A stretch of DNA of 64,000 bases from Dermacentor variabilis. Lineage: Eukaryota; Arthropoda; Arachnida; Ixodida; Ixodidae. Location of the stretch: the NCBI RefSeq assembly GCF_050947875.1, contig NC_134573.1, forward strand, positions 63,279,815 through 63,343,814, read 5' to 3'. The notes under the pieces were generated by a model. It searched no databases, was not told the DNA's origin, and saw only the letters and a program-made list of their open reading frames with translations. The position numbers and the translations under genes were made by a program. Below are positions 23,071-33,600 of the stretch, piece by piece (the first letter of the stretch is position 1; every line of letters starts with the position of its first letter).

Positions 23071-23442
23071 CTCAAATGGCCCGCCAGTGATGTATAGCGC
23101 GTATTTGCGGTCTTCTTTCACGCACACAAGAGCGCTTTTAAGTAGTACGTGTTTAGCAAGAGAAAGCTGTATCGGGAGTTCCTCGTGGCGCTATACAATT
23201 CCTTCATTCACACTTTTCGACTGACGATAGTATTTGAGAAGCTGATTAATTATTTCAGACTATCTAATTCGGCCGACGGAAAAAATAATTTGAATATCTC
23301 CCAGCGATGGCAAACAGCATTATCTTTGTACTGACCAGATACCTGGAATCGCATATATTTATTGTTTGGCCGAAGTTACGTGGGGCACCCTGTATATACG
23401 CACAGACATTTACCTTGGCCATGGGTATTACTTGCTGTTGAA

Positions 23443-23631
23443 TTAAGAGAATGTTTTTATTCGTCTTTCTGTTAAAAACATAATTCCACATCTCTCTGTG
23501 CTCAACTTAAGGCCTAGATTTGTCGCTGGTTTGGCACAAATATTCGCAAGTGTCGGTGAATCTCTTGCATTGTCCGCAAGTGGCACAATGTCGTCCGCAT
23601 ACGTCATTGCGGGGACCTTCTGCTCACGCAA
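23443..23631 (-). pseudogene. Fragment of a non-LTR reverse transcriptase
   Basis: The 62-residue minus-strand frame contains MTYADDIVPLADNARD and GLKLSTERCGIMF, the YADD catalytic box plus the following block of a LINE RT of a family different from the LINE at 509-6316. Only about 190 bases are identifiable. It lies 100 bases outside the inverted-LTR element. Confidence 0.7.
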
Positions 23632-23726
23632 TTTGCCATTTACTCCTGTAGGATAATTGCGCTTCCGACGTCAGTGCGACTGGCGCAAAGCAATCGCTCA
23701 TACCGACAAGCTTGGAGAAACCAGTT

Positions 23727-24824
23727 TGTGATGCCTCAAATATGGGGACAAAGGTTCGTGTACTCAATGGTTCGGTTGGTTCTCTTGGGCGGAGCCTCCG
23801 AGAACCCAATTGAGAACAAAGCCGTTCGTTTCGAACACACACACAAACGTTTAATGGAACTAAAGAAGGCTAAAAAATAAATAGAAGAAAATAACAAACA
23901 TAAAAGAAACACTCAAATACACATCAAGACACACATTTGGGGCTAGTGTGGAGCTAAGTAGTGCGCGACTCCGGGCTTGCCACGACGGCAGGGATATATA
24001 ACAGTTCTGAAGCTGTGACGCTGCGACAAGCTGGTTAAAGGAGTAGCGCCGGTCTCACCAAAGGTCGTGGTCTAAGTTGGTTGACTGGGCGACCGGAGCT
24101 GGCCAGCTCTGTCTCGGAGAAGTAAACCAGGCGGCTTGGTGGCACGAGCAGACGGCGGCGGCGTTCTCAGCGGGCAGCTGGGTGTAGAGCTCGGGCCCGC
24201 AGCCCGACTGCTCTTGTCCTGCCCACGGGCACAGAAGCTCGAACGCCGGCCTCGGGCACGACAGACGGGGGCGGCGTTCTGGCTGGGCAGCTGGCGTAGA
24301 ACTCGGGCCCGTAGCCAGACTGCTCTCGTCGTACCCACGAGCACAGAAGCTCACCGGCCTTGAGGAGCTGGTGGCCCGCTCAGGTAGACGGGCGACGCAC
24401 AGGAACAGGTTCGCAGGAGGCCCCGGTCGGGTGAAGTCTTGGTGGCTCGGGTCCGGAACCCGACGGCCCGTCTTCAACGCCCGCTCCGGTGGTTGACCTC
24501 CTCCTGCCGTCGCTTTCTGGGACTCTCCTGGCGTCTCCCTTGCGTCTCCTCTGCGTCTGCTTGCGTGTCCTCTCTTTCTGCCAGCGCACCACGCTTTTTC
24601 TTCTGGTCTGGCCGATTTGGCATTCTCGGATTGGCTGCCTTACGCCCCGTGGTCTTTTCTAATTGGTTTCTTTTCTTCTTTTTGTTGTTTTTCATGCGCC
24701 GCGCGTTCTCGTTCCGGACGCTCTTCGGCGTCATTGTTTTCCTTCTTCCACCTCGGCGCGTGTGCACTCAGCGTCGTCTGCTCCTGACCGTCCCGATCAT
24801 CGCACCATGTCGCGCACCACACAT
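23727..24824 (-). repeat. Left LTR, inverted orientation
   Basis: Reverse complement of the right LTR over its whole length. The inner end stops at ATGTGTGG, so about six bases (TGTGTG) of the LTR start are absent; GGGAAAAGAACC then leads to pol. It contains the same internal duplication around GAGCTTCTG as the right LTR. Open frames inside are LTR artefacts. Confidence 0.88.
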
Positions 24825-24959
24825 GTGGGAAAAGAACCAAGGAAGAAGACCATTCCCCGGATGCTTTGGTGGTCGGCATCAAGAGCCGTGACCAACAGCC
24901 GGAAACATCCGCGATCAATATCAGCGCCTTGAAAATAACCAGGAAGGATCTTACCACGA

Positions 24960-25406
24960 CCCAGAACGAAGACCTTAGAGTCTTGCAGAAACAAAGTGGG
25001 TCAAGTGTTCCAAGGCAAAAGATTGGCATCCTACTCATTCGAAGTAGTAAAGGGAGTGCTGTATCGTCATTGCCGGCTACCCTCGCGCAAAACGACCCAA
25101 CAAGTCGTAGTACCCCAAAAATTGCGTGGCCAAGTGCTCACTTTGGCGCACGAAAGCCTGATGGCAGGACGCCAAGGAATCAAGAGAACGATCGATCGTG
25201 TTCTAGAATCCTTCTACTGGCCAGGAGTCCAAGAAGCAGTGAGAAGATACGTACGCTCTTGTGACACTTGCCAGCGAACGTATCCTAAGAGCAAGGTGGG
25301 CAAGGCAGCTCTTGGTCGCTTGCCTTTAGTAGACACGTCATTTGAAAGAGTGGCAGTGGACATAATTGGACCCTTAAAGCCTACGTCAAATAAGGGTAAC
25401 CGATAG
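24960..25406 (+). pseudogene. Integrase N-terminus, Gmr1-like element
   Basis: The HHCC finger is seen as LAHESLMAG-RQG ... SCDTCQRTY; the second His of the usual GH pair is Arg here. The first catalytic Asp is in VAVDIIGPLKP. A TAG at 25404-25406 ends this frame, but the next codon continues the integrase core (MLTLVDFATRYPD) in the same frame, so this is one nonsense change. Upstream of about 24960 homology to pol fades and the left LTR begins at 24824; protease and gag are absent. Confidence 0.8.
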
Positions 25407-27701
25407 ATGCTGACCCTGGTGGACTTCGCTACCCGATATCCAGATGCGATAGCTTTGCCATCGATCGATTCGGCTACGGTGGCCGAAGGACTGATAGAAA
25501 TGTTCTCTCGCATTTTATTTCCACGTGAGATACTGTGCGATCAGGCCTCCTGTTTCACATCGGACCAAATGAGAGAGATAAATGACTTGCTGACTATCAA
25601 ACATCTAAGCTCGACGCCGTACCATCCCATGTGTAATGGTCTGGTGGAGCGATTTAATGGCACGTTGAAACAAATGCTACGCAAGATGTGCCAAGAAGAA
25701 CCAAAGTCATGGGACCGATTACTAGCACCCCTCTTGTTTGCGTATCGTGAAGTGCCTCAAGCCAGCATGGGGTTTTCTCCTTTCGAGTTGATCTGCGGTC
25801 GACACGTCCGAGGCACACTCAGTCTACTTAAGGAACTATGGACAGGAGACCACCTATGCGAAGAAATCAAGACCACATACGGGTATGTCTTGGATCTTCG
25901 AGATGGTCTGGAAAAGACACTACGGTTGGCACAAGAGAACTTGTCGCGATCTAAAACGACCCAGAAAAATTACTACGACCGGGGAAGCAAGATACGCCAG
26001 CTGAAAGTTGGTGACCGTGCCCTTATCCTGCTTCCAACGACGGCCAACAAACTGTTGATGCACTGGAAGGGGCCTTTCTTGGTCACAGGAAAGAAAAGCA
26101 ACTTTGATTACTGGTTGGACTTGGGACATACCACAAAACTGTTCCATATTAACATGCTGAAGCGCTATGAAGAGCGTGAACCGGAAAGTTCCCCACAGTC
26201 AGCATCATTCATCGTGGTGGAGGAGGGCGAGACAGACACCCCTATACCTACCTTCACAACAAATGAGGGCCCGGGTACAGAAGCAATTAAGCTTGGCGAT
26301 GACCTTCAAGAAGATCAACCTGCAACACTTCGCAGGCTCCTAGCCACCCACAAAGCTGTCTCTTCCGAAATACCCGGAAAAACCAACTTATTGGAGTGTC
26401 GTCTTCAGCTCACAACTTCTGAACCAATTAACACTCTGCAATATCCATTACCCCTCGCAAAGAAAGAGGTGGTCGAGAAAGAAGTGCAAGGTATGTTGCA
26501 GCTTGGGGTGATCGAACGGTCCGACTCGCCTTACAACTCTCCCTTGGTGCTGGTAAAGAAGCCCGACAAGAGCTACCGTGCTTGCATCGATTTCCGTCGC
26601 ATCAATGATGTTCTGGTTTCCGACGCAGAACCTATACCGAGAACGGACGTGATCTTCGCTGACGTAGGGACAAAAAGATTATTTTCCAAATTTGACCTCA
26701 CCAAAGGATATTGGCAGGTGCCACTGGACAGAAGCTCACGGCTAAAAACGGCATTTTCCACCCAATCCGGACACTGTCATTTCCTCTACATGCCTTTTGG
26801 GATCAAGACAGCATCCGCACTGTTTACTCGATTAATGAGAATTCTTCTCCAGGGAATCCCCAACGTAGTTCATTACATCAATGACGTTCTCATCGCTACG
26901 GCAACCTGGGAGGAACATATAGAAACCCTGCATTGTCTGTTGAAAAGGATCCGAGAAGCCGGATTGACAATCAAGCATCAGAAGTTCGAAGTCGGCGTAA
27001 CATCGACAGTTTTCCTGGGTCATCGAATAGGAGGCGGGACAATTCATCCAGTGGAAAGCACGATCGCAAAGATTGCTCAAGCTCCCCGACCCGATACTAC
27101 GAGACAACTGCGTTCTTTCCTCGGATTGGCGGGATACTACCGCAATTTGATACCTCACTATGCAGAGAAGGCACAGCCTCTGACGGAAATGACAAAGAAA
27201 AGGGAAAAGAACAAGATATGTTGGAACACCGAGAGAGAAGCCGCCTTTGAAGCACTAAAGCAAGCGCTAACATCTGGACCCATAGTAAAGGCTCCTGACC
27301 TTAAAAGAGTGTTCACACTACGCAGCGACGCCTCTGACGCCTGCATTGGTGCAGTCCTTATGCAGGAGCACGGTGGAGTTTTACACCCCGTATCATATGC
27401 CAGTCGTCAACTATTGCCTCGAGAGCAGAACTACTCGGCAATAGAGCGAGAATGCCTAGCCTTAGTTTGGGCTATAGAAAAGTTCCATATATTTTTAAAT
27501 GGCACACACTTCACTGTTCAAACTGATCATCAGCCATTACAATATTTATCACGGGCGAAACACCTAAATAGCAGAGTGCTGCGATGGAGCTTAGCACTAC
27601 AAGAATATACCTTTCATGTAGAACATATCAAGGGATCTGAGAATGTTGGGGCGGACTACATGAGTAGAATACAAGGGGGTCTACAAACCTACGCCTCTTG
27701 A
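25407..27701 (+). pseudogene. Integrase-RT-RNaseH polyprotein, Gmr1-like order
   Basis: A 764-residue uninterrupted frame. Residues 1-115: integrase core, Asp in ILCDQASCFTSD, Glu in NGLVERFNGTLKQ. About 195-250: GPY/F-type C-terminal domain (WKGPFLVTGKK, LFHINMLKRYEE). A 70-residue acidic linker leads to RT: SPYNSPLVLVKKPDKS, CIDFRRIND, SKFDLTKGYWQVPL, MPFGIKTASALF, then YINDVL at the catalytic box, where the first Asp of YxDD is Asn. RNase H: TLRSDASDACIGAVL, ERECLALVWAIEKF, VQTDHQPLQ, HIKGSENVGADYMSR. The frame through the linker shows the order is original, not a later join. Confidence 0.88.
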
Positions 27702-28028
27702 TGTTACCGTTACCATAGCAAGGTTATCTTCACAATGCCATGCTATTAGCCTTTGACGCTACCCTTTTTTTACTTGGTGTGCTTTCTTTGAATTAGTGTT
27801 TTCCTTTAATGTATTTTATCTGCGTGCTCAGTGAACTGTGCGTTGGAACCATACAGCGCAATCTCGAGGACAGATCATGACTGTAGTGTTGTGCGCAATC
27901 TCGTGGACAGATCATGACTGTAGTGTTGTGCGCAATCTCGTGGACAGACCATGACTGTAGTGTTGTGAACTATGTCGCGCACTGAGCGGCAGTTTTTCTT
28001 CAGAAAAACTTATTTAAAAAAAGGGGCT
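27702..28028 (+). other. 3' non-coding region of the Gmr1-like element with 37-bp tandem repeat and purine tract
   Basis: Between pol and the right LTR lie three 37-base direct repeats (27856-27892, 27893-27929, 27930-27966; unit starts GCGCAATCTCG) and, at 28016-28027, AAAAAAAGGGGC, the polypurine tract priming plus-strand DNA. The repeats differ by only one or two bases. Confidence 0.85.
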
Positions 28029-29152
28029 TGTGTGATGTGTGGTGCGCGACATGGTGCGGTGATCGGGACGGTCAGGAGCAGACGACGCTGAGTGCACGCG
28101 TGCCGAGGTGGAAGAAGGAAAACAACGACGCCGAAGAGCATCCGGCACGAGAACGCGCGGCGCATGAAAAACAACAAAAAGAAGAAAAGCAACCAATTAG
28201 AAAAGACCACGGGGCGTAAGGCAGCCAATCCGAGAATGCCAAATCGGCCAGACCAGAAGAAAAAGCGTGGTGCGCTGGCAGAAAGAGAGGACACGCAAGG
28301 AGACGCAGAGGAGACACAAGGGAGACGCCAGGAGAGTCCCAGGAAGCGACGGCAGGAGGAGGTCAACCACCGGAGCGGGCGTTGAAGACGCGCCGTCGGG
28401 TTCTGGACCCGAGCCACCAGGACTTCACCCGACCGGGGCCTCCTGCCAACCTGTTCCTGTGCGTCGCCCGTCTACCTGAGCGGGCCGCCATCTCCTCAAG
28501 GCCGGTGAGCTTCTGCGCCCGTGGGCGAGACGAGAACAGTCGGGCTTCGGGCCCGAGTTCTACGCCAGCTGCCCGGCCAGAACGCCGCCCCGTCTGTCGT
28601 GCCGCCTGCTGCCCGAGGCCGCCGTTCGAGCTTCTGCGCCCGTGGGCGAGACGAGAACAGTCGGGCTTCGGGCCCGAGTTCTCCGCCAGCTGCCCGGCCA
28701 GAACGCCGACGCCGTCTACTCGCGCCACCAAACCGCTTGCTTTTCCTCGCCTAGCCAGAGCGGGCGCACTCCGGTCGCCCGGTCGGTCAGCTTACACCGC
28801 GACCCCCATGGTGAGACCGGCACCACTCCTTTCGCCAGCTTGTCGCCGCGTCGCCGCGTCGAGACTGTGACGCGTCCCCGCCCTCGTGGCAAGCCCGGAC
28901 TCGCGCACCCGTTAACCTCATGCAAGCCCTATATGTGTTCCCTGCCGCAATGTCTGCTTGAGTGTTTATTTTAGGCATGCTTTCTATTTCCTTCTATTTA
29001 CATTATGCCTCTGTTTAGTTTGATTAAAAGTCTTTGTGTGTGTGTTCAAACCAACGGCTTTGTCCTCAATTGGGTTCTCGGAGGCTCCGCCTAAGAGAAC
29101 CAACCGAACCATTGAGTACACGAACCTCGGTCCCCATATTTGAGGTATCACA
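28029..29152 (+). repeat. Right LTR (direct orientation)
   Basis: Begins TGTGTGATG right after the purine tract and ends GGTATCACA, giving a short inverted terminal repeat (1124 bp). It contains a 121-bp internal duplication: GAGCTTCTGCGCCCGTGG at 28507 and again at 28628. AT/GC content is high in GC in the middle. The CAGTT duplication follows at 29153. Confidence 0.88.
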
Positions 29153-29184
29153 CAGTTTTCATGCCTCCCAGTTCCTGCTGCCCT

Positions 29185-29405
29185 AACGTAGGGACTTTGG
29201 CGTTGAGCTGCTAAGCCCGAGGGGGTGGGTTCAAATTTTGTTTGGGGCGAAATGCAAGAACGCTCGTCTACCATGCATTGTGTAAACAATAAAGAACCCG
29301 CTCGCGGTTAAAATTAATCGGGAGAGTCCACTGCGACGTGCCTCATAATCACAATGTGCTTTTTGCTCGTAAAACGGAAGAATTTATTATAATTAACCCA
29401 AAATA
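29185..29405 (+). mobile_element. tRNA-derived SINE, diverged
   Basis: Shows GTTGAGCTGCTAAGCCCGAGG and a B-box-like GTGGGTTCAAATT, then GGCGAAATGCAAGAACGC, AAAGAACCC, ACGTGCCTCATAATC and an AT-rich end. It matches the order of the copy at 59862 but the tRNA head is degraded. Confidence 0.7.
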
Positions 29406-29588
29406 ATCAATCTACTTGGCGAAGAGCGCTCCCCCTAAAATTTCGGTATTTTCCGTCCCAACCCCAATCTAGCCGCGTCCGCACTGCCCCATCTGGTAGG
29501 AATTATCGAAAGAAAATATCCAACGCGTTCGCCCTGGCCGGTGTTATTAAGGCGAATAGCATTATTTGCCTACACTTCAACCATTTCC

Positions 29589-29724
<136 letters not shown>

Positions 29725-30200
29725 ATATTACGTCGACCCAGTGGCCAAAGTAGTCTACCTGGCTGGGCCATAAGGTATGTGCTCCTTTCATTCCTAATGG
29801 CATCAGAAAACCAAACCTCATGTCACGAACGCTCAGAAATCGAACAGGGAGGGCAGACAATGCTCCCGCACACCTTTTGCGATGTACCGTGGCGCTGAGG
29901 AGTTTGTAGTATAATGTAGGAGAGTGAATCGTAAAGAGAGAGGTGCACGATTGGGCACGTGCGTTCTATGTTCATGAACTTGAATTGCCTCAAGAAAGCC
30001 TCTGCAAGAATTCGCACCAGCTTTATCAGAAGTCTACTGCACCATGATTCTAGAGGTGGCAGTTTTTTAACAGGACCAATTTTTAAGAAAAGGACAAATG
30101 CAAATCTTCCTGACATTATTGTTATCAGTCGAGTGTTCACGTGGTAACCTCCAGATGCGGAGCAAGCTTAGATGTTTGGTGCGTAATTTACGAAGCTACG
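29725..30200. other. No gene recognised
   Basis: Unique sequence before the Kolobok-type element. Open frames of about 100 residues on - and 62 on + show no known motif. Confidence 0.45.
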
Positions 30201-30664
30201 TTAAATGGACACTAAAGGGAAATATTAGGTTGAGCTCGAGTGAAAGATTACGTTTTTGTAACAAGTTCACCATTCTTAGCAAGAATAGATTATTTCTAAG
30301 AGAGAAAACGAAGAAATCGAGAAACTGGAGCGGCTCCACCTGTCGTGCTTTGTGGTACCTCTCATAAAGTGACGTCAGAGCCTATGCTTTATTTATTCAA
30401 GTACTGTTGCAATTTACACGTGAACAGTAAATTAGATAAATTTTGGCATCAAATAAAACATGCGGTAGGCCATAGTTATTGTGTTGCTGCATATTACGGC
30501 AGTCGCGCTCACTCCATAGTACTGCGAAGTTCTGGTTTCGTTCGGCCGCGCTGACTGCTCTCGCACTTTCGCTTGGTGAACGGCAAAGTATTCATTTCGC
30601 AGCATGCTGTGCTGTCGGTGCTGAGTCACGAAAGCTCTTGACAGCTGTAGTTTGCAGCGGCAAG

Positions 30665-33600
30665 ATGCCGGGTCGATTTAAAGTCGCGGGGTGCTTAAAC
30701 GGTCCGCGTCGTCTGAACAAGGATACTGAAAGCTCCGACATCAATGTGCACTACCATGCGGTCCCGCGGTACGAACCTCTACGTTCTCGCTGGCTCAATG
30801 TCTTTCCCATGGTACAGCGGGTCGGAAAGGTGCCGATCAGAATGCATGTGTGCTCAATGCATTTCCGCCCTGAGGATTACGAGCCTAATTCTCTTCTGAG
30901 GTACTCAATGGACGTGCTTTTTCAAATGCGACTTCATCCCAACGCTGTTGCGTCGACATTGCCTTCATCCCATGAAGAACAAATACCGTTGCTTCAGGAC
31001 GATAACTTCATGGCGACTAGAGCTTCTTTTTGGTGCGCATATCATTTTCCTTTCAGTAGTAAAACTCAGCAAGTGTGTGCAGCCCTTTACGGTACTCATA
31101 GCCAGCTGCCTTTATTTACAGGCTAATTTTGGCGAATTCGTCACGGAAAATGACTCTTCTGGAGCCTCCATTAAAAGCAACGCCGATTACGAGAACAATT
31201 CTCTCCCAAGGCCTTTCTATCGAAATGCCTTTACAAGAGCGACTGGGTCGCAACGTTGTTACGTCGATAGTGCCTTTATCCCATGAAGAGCAAGTACCGT
31301 TCCTGCAGAATGTAAGTTTCATAATGAGTCGTGCCCCTTCTTGTCGCCGCATGCTATTTAACTTGAAGTACCAAAACTCAGCAAGTATGCGCCGCCCTTC
31401 ACGTTACCCATAGCCAGCAGCCTTTATATACAGGCTAATGTTGCCGACGTGATCCCCGAAAATAACAGTGCTGGAACGTTCACCGAAATCAATGTGGAGG
31501 TATGTGTGTGGGGTTTATAGCGGTGGTTGCAGTTGTACGCAGATCAGGCGCAACACGCAGCTTCGTAAACTTTCGGCACATTTCAGACGCTTCCCTCTGG
31601 AGCAGAAGACGCGGAGGCACCGACAGATTTCCTGGAGATCCCCGCGAAAACAAGCCGTTTCCGCAGCATCGGGAATGCAGAAGTGCAGGCTAAACCACTG
31701 TGCATGAGCGTTGGTAAGTACACCCGAGCTGTTACCTAGCTTTTAGCGAAAACTACTGAAGTTATATGTGATGCAGTCTAGGGCAACAAGCAGCAAATTT
31801 TCTCTTTTGTTTGGTAGCACCACCAAAAACTATCGGACAGGCTAGTAGAACCTTTTCTGCTTCAGCATATTTGCTGGTGCTTTGTGCTATGCAAATTTTG
31901 TCAGAAGTGCTGTTATTTTCCCAACTTTTCAGGAACTACGCGAGACAGTGTCATCTTCTGTAAAGGTACTGTCCTGATTCTCTTTTATTCAGACCTTCGC
32001 ATGGTGTTTCTCTGCTCTACAGCTGTTCAGGTGAACACAACTCTGAAGAAACTGAAGTGCAAGGCGCTTCAGGTGGATGTGCGGAACATACCTACGCCAA
32101 GCACATCAACTCCAATCAAGAGACGACGTACCACTTGTGTCAGGAAACTAGTCAAGCACGGGTGACGTACACGAGCAAAGGACATCAGCTACATTACCTC
32201 GCCTAACGTGTCCCCAGTAGTGCAATACCTTTACACGCATGACACAACGTACGAGCAGGAACAATTGACTTGCACCCCAGAGGTTACATTTCATGAGTAA
32301 GTAAACATTGCATACCACTGTACATGTTGGTGTATGAAAGTTCAGATACGCAGGTGCAATGTGTATTAGTGTTCTTTATGTGCTTGTAGTAAACTGATGT
32401 TCACTTGTTTAATGAAAAACAATGTGACAGGTTATAAATCCTGCATAGGTGCTTGTGATGGATGGTAACTAAAGCAAGACCTACAGCTGTCCACGTCAGT
32501 CCTTGGCCTGCAGTAAGTAATTGTAGTGACATATGTGAATAAAGCTTCCGTGATTTGAGTGAAACAGTCACAAATTCACTATTACAGAGAAGGCGTAGCA
32601 GATCGGGGGAGCTGCACTGCATTTGTGCACGCAGATTTCAGATAATTAAAACCCTGTGTTTGCAATTACTGGACGCACAGGTGCAGCATTTATTGCACTT
32701 CGAGATAATGAAGGCATAAAGGATAATTATTTCAGGTAAAATAGAAAAGTCTGTTAACTTTCAGCGCAACCTTTTTACTGATTAAGGGAGTGAATTTGTG
32801 TGAGTGCCTGTATAAAAGGTTACAGTAAGGGTTTTTTTTTTCAGCTGCGATATGGATGAGGGTTGTACGGAACACAAAGACTACTTTCTTGTCTCCCGTG
32901 ACAGCCTGCTGACACTCCTGAACGTGTGCCGCACTTGCTTCTCTGCATCATGCACAGTGAGCCTCTCCTGTTCTGGGACACGCATCACAGCTAAGACTGA
33001 ATGCCCGCGTGGACATGAGCACACGTGAGCGAGCCAGCCAAGAAGGAAACCAAAACGCAACGTCAACCTGTCGGCTGCAATACTCTTCTGCGCTTCAATT
33101 GCTGCTGGAACAATCAGAATTATCAGGTTGATGGCTGTTCAAGTGGTCAGCGATCAAACATTTTTCAGTTACCAGAAGGCATATCTTTTTCCAGCTTTCA
33201 CTGCAGTAAGCATTTTGTTTCATCTTTCCTGAATATGTAGCTAGCCACATATTGAACAACGGCCCAATATCTCGGGAGCAGCTAGAAGTAGTGCCATATT
33301 GACCCTTTGTGTAACCATTCACTTCAATGGCAGAATCTTAGGCTGCAATATATTTGTAAGCTGTTATGGCTTGTAAGTAGCATATAAAACTGCTAATCTG
33401 CCTTTTTTCATGCAACAAATCTATATACAGACATAATTTTCAAAATTTTGTGTGGCTAATTCGAGGCATCCTCAGTGCACAAGTACTCAGCATAAAACTG
33501 GCATTCCGAAAGTAGTTTCTAAAGCTTTCTCATTACTAAAATCAAATACCAGAATGAAGCAAGCATTTCAAAATTTTCAGTCATTTTATGGTGCATAAGA

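Larger units (their letters stand above)
21781..23090 (+). mobile_element. CsRn1-like Ty3/gypsy remnant: LTR end, gag, start of protease
   Basis: An LTR-like region ends CCCGACA at about 22058. Two bases later TGGTGACCCAGGACATT (22061) fits a tRNA-Trp-type primer-binding site, characteristic of the CsRn1 clade. Gag and a piece of protease follow, then the element stops near 23090 with no RT or integrase. The 5' limit is approximate. No second LTR is present. Confidence 0.7.
23727..29152 (+). mobile_element. Ty3/gypsy element, Gmr1-like pol order, with inverted LTRs
   Basis: Structure: LTR on - (23727-24824), pol on + coding integrase, then RT and RNase H, then purine tract and LTR on + (28029-29152). 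CAGTT directly flanks the outer ends (23722-23726 and 29153-29157), so the whole entered as one unit. Both outer termini are the same LTR end (U5, ...ATCACA). Gag and protease are missing. Integrase before RT in one reading frame is the Ty1/copia-like order known for Gmr1-type Ty3 elements. See findings. Confidence 0.85.

Noticed and set aside
24439..24891. 150-codon frame in the left LTR and its mirror at 28010-28417
   Set aside because: Both are non-coding LTR sequence; the match simply reflects the inverted LTR pair.
30479..30664. Starting the THAP protein at 30479
   Set aside because: The upstream residues do not resemble a THAP N-terminus; the methionine at 30665 precedes the first THAP cysteine at the usual distance.
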